DNA of 64,000 nucleotides, taken from Paenibacillus sp. HW567 (GTDB lineage: Bacteria; Bacillota; Bacilli; Paenibacillales; Paenibacillaceae). A program made the position numbers and the translations under genes. Below, piece after piece: positions 61,436 through 64,000 of the stretch (positions are counted from its first letter, which is position 1; each line of letters opens with the position of its first letter). Location: positions 2,799,687 through 2,863,686 of the forward strand of contig NZ_KB910518.1 in assembly GCF_000374185.1 (NCBI RefSeq), in the 5' to 3' direction. The notes under the pieces are model-generated. The model was not told the DNA's origin. It saw only the letters and a list, made by a program, of their open reading frames with translations, and did no database searches.

Positions 61436-61505
61436 CCTCCGTCTGCTACTCTATACAGTCCCTTTAACGCGGGCTTGATTTCATTTTATCTTGCAAAATG
61501 AGCAC

Positions 61506-62210
61506 TTATGCGTCATCTTCCTTCAGATGTAAAAGTGCTGCCGCTGCGGCCTGCTGCTCCGCTTCCTTCTTGGAACGGCCGCTTCCTTTACCTAGTGACT
61601 GGCCCGACATATACACTTCAGAGACGAATTCCCGTTCATGTGCCGGTCCGCGTTCTTCAATAATCCGATATTCCAGCGTACCCAAACCGTGATGCTGTAT
61701 CAGCTCCTGAAGCTCCGTCTTGAAATCGCTCATCTGCATTTGCAGCTTACCGTCCGTTTCCACCAGAGGGAACACATGATTATCCAGGAACTTACGGGCC
61801 GTTTCAAGACCCTGATCCAGATAAAGCGCTCCCACGAAGGATTCAAACACATCGGCCAGCAAGGCCGGGCGGGTTCTGCCGCCCGTAAGTTCTTCCCCTT
61901 TACCCAACAATACATAACGGCCAAAGCCCAGGTTCTCCGCAAATCTGACCAGTGAAGGCTCGCATACAATTGCAGCCCGCAGCTTGGTCAGCTCTCCCTC
62001 AGGCCTGTCCGGCAGCAAGTTGTACAAATATTCTGACACCGTAAGCTCCAGAACCGCATCGCCAAGAAACTCCAGACGTTCGTTGTCCTGGTGCTGATTG
62101 AAACGGTGTTCATTCACATAAGACGCGTGGGTAAAGGCCTGCTTCAGGAGTACAGCATCGTGAAATTGGATTTGAAGTTGGCTTTGTAACTGCTTCAGGT
62201 CTCCTTTCAC
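61506..62210 (-). CDS. rnc: Ribonuclease III
   Basis: 234 residues from a GTG at 62210, eight bases after AAGGGG. The catalytic signature [14 protein letters not shown] is at 43-56 (Glu47, Asp51), and [15 protein letters not shown] holds the second metal residues. A C-terminal double-strand RNA-binding domain follows ([34 protein letters not shown]). It processes rRNA and other duplex RNA. It starts 12 bp after fabF, so the two are co-transcribed. Confidence 0.97.
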   Translation of the reverse strand: MKGDLKQLQSQLQIQFHDAVLLKQAFTHASYVNEHRFNQHQDNERLEFLGDAVLELTVSEYLYNLLPDRPEGELTKLRAAIVCEPSLVRFAENLGFGRYVLLGKGEELTGGRTRPALLADVFESFVGALYLDQGLETARKFLDNHVFPLVETDGKLQMQMSDFKTELQELIQHHGLGTLEYRIIEERGPAHEREFVSEVYMSGQSLGKGSGRSKKEAEQQAAAAALLHLKEDDA

Positions 62211-62222
62211 TGCACTGTCCCC

Positions 62223-63461
62223 TTACTGATTGTATTTTTTGAGAATAACGGTCGCGTTATGTCCTCCGAACCCGAATGAATTCGACATGGCAATGTTAAG
62301 CTCCGCCTCACGCGGAACATTCGGAACATAATCCAGATCGCATTCCGGGTCGGGATTGTCCAAATTGATGGTTGGAGCAATCATGTTCTTTTGCAGAGAC
62401 AGTCCGCAAATTATCGCTTCCACACCTCCGGCAGCGCCAAGCAAATGGCCTGTCATTGATTTGGTGGAGCTGATCGCGACCTTATAGGCATGATCTCCCA
62501 GCGCCTTCTTGACGGCAGCCGTTTCCGACCGGTCGCCTACAGGCGTGGAAGTGCCATGCGCATTAATGTAATCAATCTCTTCAGGTGCAATGCCGGCGTC
62601 GCGGATCGCCATCTTCATGCAGCGTGCCGCACCATCCGGGTCAGGCTCTGTCATATGGTGGGCATCAGCGCTCAGTCCATAGCCAATGACCTCCGCGTAA
62701 ATCTTCGCCCCGCGCTTCTCGGCATGCTCCAGTGATTCCAAGATGAGAATACCGGCGCCTTCACCCATGACAAAACCGTCGCGGTCAACGTCAAATGGAC
62801 GGCTGGCCTTCTCAGGTTCATCGTTGCGTGTTGACATGGCGCGCATTGCACAAAAGCCTGCCATGCCTGTCGGACGGATCGTTGCTTCGGAACCGCCGCA
62901 GATCATTGCATCCGCATCTCCGCGCTGGATCAGACGGAAGGATTCTCCAATGGAATGGCTTCCTGTCGCACAAGCGGTCACTGTTGTCGTATTCGGGCCC
63001 TTCGCTCCGAAACTAATGGATAGCTGGCCTGAACCCATGTTCGCAATCATCATCGGGATAAAGAATGGGCTGACCCGTTTCGGTCCTTTCTCCAGAAGAA
63101 TGTTGTGATTATCTTCCCAAGTACCCAGACCACCAATACCGGAGCCGACGGATACACCGATTCTATCCGCATCAATGTCTTCACCGATCTTAAGTCCGCT
63201 GTCCTTCAGCGCTTCTTCGCCCGCAGCCAGAGCAAATTGGACAAAACGGTCCATCTTGCGGGCTTCCTTGCGGCCAAACAACGCTTCGGGATCAAAATCT
63301 CTAATTGCTGCTGCTATTTGGGTAGGGTATTCACTGACATCAAAGGAATCAACCGCTGATACTCCGGATTTGCCGCTCATCAGATTATTCCAGAACGTGT
63401 CCAAATCCTTACCCAATGACGTCATCACGCCCATACCGGTAACAACCACTCTATGACTCAA
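62223..63461 (-). CDS. fabF: 3-oxoacyl-ACP synthase II (FabF)
   Basis: 412 residues from a TTG at 63461, seven bases after GGGGTG; a TTG two codons earlier is too close to the site. It elongates acyl-ACP with malonyl-ACP in fatty-acid synthesis. The active-site Cys164 is in [10 protein letters not shown], and the two histidines are in [12 protein letters not shown] and [13 protein letters not shown]. The C-terminal [14 protein letters not shown] is conserved. It follows acpP by about 200 bp. Confidence 0.97.
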   Translation of the reverse strand: MSHRVVVTGMGVMTSLGKDLDTFWNNLMSGKSGVSAVDSFDVSEYPTQIAAAIRDFDPEALFGRKEARKMDRFVQFALAAGEEALKDSGLKIGEDIDADRIGVSVGSGIGGLGTWEDNHNILLEKGPKRVSPFFIPMMIANMGSGQLSISFGAKGPNTTTVTACATGSHSIGESFRLIQRGDADAMICGGSEATIRPTGMAGFCAMRAMSTRNDEPEKASRPFDVDRDGFVMGEGAGILILESLEHAEKRGAKIYAEVIGYGLSADAHHMTEPDPDGAARCMKMAIRDAGIAPEEIDYINAHGTSTPVGDRSETAAVKKALGDHAYKVAISSTKSMTGHLLGAAGGVEAIICGLSLQKNMIAPTINLDNPDPECDLDYVPNVPREAELNIAMSNSFGFGGHNATVILKKYNQ

Positions 63462-63616
63462 ACGCAATCACCCCATCTGTAGGCTGTATCTTCTTAAGTA
63501 GAAACTATATAAACTTCAGTCGCCGCATGACTGTATAATCAGCGGTTCTGTAATTTTCCCTGTAAAGGTGCATCTCGCATCCTCCGGCATAGCCTTGGCG
63601 CTATAAAATGAGGAGA

Positions 63617-63643
63617 AGTCCCGCCCTCTGTAGGAACGGGACT
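63617..63643 (-). terminator. Stem-loop between acpP and fabF
   Basis: A perfect 7 bp stem, AGTCCCG (63617-63623) and CGGGACT (63637-63643), lies 15 bp after the acpP stop; TCTCCTCATTTT follows on the minus strand. It is likely a partial terminator or 3'-end stabiliser, allowing more acpP than fabF transcript. Confidence 0.6.
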
Positions 63644-63658
63644 CTCAATCATATGACT

Positions 63659-63892
63659 CTAGGTATGAGATTGTATGTACTTCACAACTTCACCCACGGT
63701 CGTAATCTTCTCTGCATCTTCATCAGAGATTTCCATGTCGAATTCATCTTCCAATTCCATAACCAATTCTACAACATCAAGAGAATCAGCACCTAAATCA
63801 TCTTTGAAAGACGCTTCTAATGTTACCTCAGCTTCATCGGCACCTAAGCGGTCGATGACAATGCGTTTTACACGCTCCAATACATCGGACAT
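63659..63892 (-). CDS. acpP: Acyl carrier protein
   Basis: 77 residues from the ATG at 63892 ([11 protein letters not shown]), eight bases after GGAGGTGA. The phosphopantetheine site is Ser37 in [15 protein letters not shown]. The protein is strongly acidic ([18 protein letters not shown]), as usual. It carries growing acyl chains for FabF encoded next door. A TATAAT on the minus strand at 63915-63920 is the likely -10. Confidence 0.97.
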   Translation of the reverse strand: MSDVLERVKRIVIDRLGADEAEVTLEASFKDDLGADSLDVVELVMELEDEFDMEISDEDAEKITTVGEVVKYIQSHT

Positions 63893-64000
63893 CCGGTTCA
63901 CCTCCTCTTTTGGTATTATACGAGATATGAAGTCAAAATACCATAGAGCACCAAAAACGCTTTCCGGCCGCCCCGCTTCTCTTCCCCCGTAACATTTTTA

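Larger units (their letters stand above)
61223..61505. other. Gap between rnc and smc (283 bp)
   Basis: It holds the rnc terminator (61373-61435), a stable 40-base hairpin (61283-61322) and a minus-strand TATAAT (61246-61251) for smc without a good -35. No gene was recognised. Confidence 0.6.

Noticed and set aside
63672..63690. TATGTACTTCACAACTTC as a Ter half-site
   Set aside because: It lies in the acpP coding end and matches only the short core.

Overview
The window looks like a chromosomal piece of a Paenibacillus-type, spore-forming Firmicute. The evidence is the acpP-fabF-rnc-smc-ftsY order at the right edge, strong GGAGG ribosome binding sites, frequent TTG/GTG starts, secreted pectinases, a GH42 beta-galactosidase, a DUF421+DUF1657 spore-type protein and an RTP (replication terminator) homologue. 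About 50 genes were recognised. I saw no rRNA, tRNA or CRISPR array. Most genes lie on the minus strand.

Left part (1-23 kb): a cut-off secreted protein; an AraC regulator divergent from a GH42 beta-galactosidase; a low-GC, 1121-residue HEAT-like protein; a MerR regulator with an esterase behind a MerR-style long-spacer promoter; a MoxR/DUF58/DUF4129 operon; an aldo/keto reductase; two tandem secreted pectate lyases (PL9, PL1); a '2Duf'-like spore membrane protein divergent from a DUF1657 gene; and a LacI/Gfo-Idh/ThuA/Gfo-Idh operon. Together the carbohydrate genes suggest plant-polysaccharide use.

Middle part (23-42 kb): a LysR/EamA divergent pair; two separate TetR-MFS drug-efflux operons, the second with an LmrA/YxaF-type operator; a Fur-boxed iron-siderophore binding lipoprotein; a ROK kinase; a three-gene ABC-2 exporter; GTP cyclohydrolase II divergent from an HxlR regulator, with two related operator-like palindromes; and an ECF sigma/anti-sigma/ABC operon with a self-type promoter.

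Right part (42-64 kb): a 70-residue protein that is 46% methionine with four MCM motifs; a hybrid histidine kinase with a DivIVA-like partner; the RTP homologue; HrpB helicase; DUF1992; a DUF2087/degenerate GIY-YIG pair; an SDR; the ATP-grasp/alpha-E/transglutaminase cluster; and the housekeeping block acpP-fabF-rnc-smc-[40-codon ORF]-ftsY.

Three copies of a ~215 bp element (one internally deleted) sit directly upstream of minus-strand genes at 7.0, 22.7 and 49.6 kb. They have terminal inverted repeats and fold on themselves. The inner hairpin arms differ between the two full copies but stay complementary within each copy. The most novel-looking items are the Met/Cys-rich small protein, the covarying hairpin element, and the small ORF coupled by overlapping codons to both smc and ftsY.
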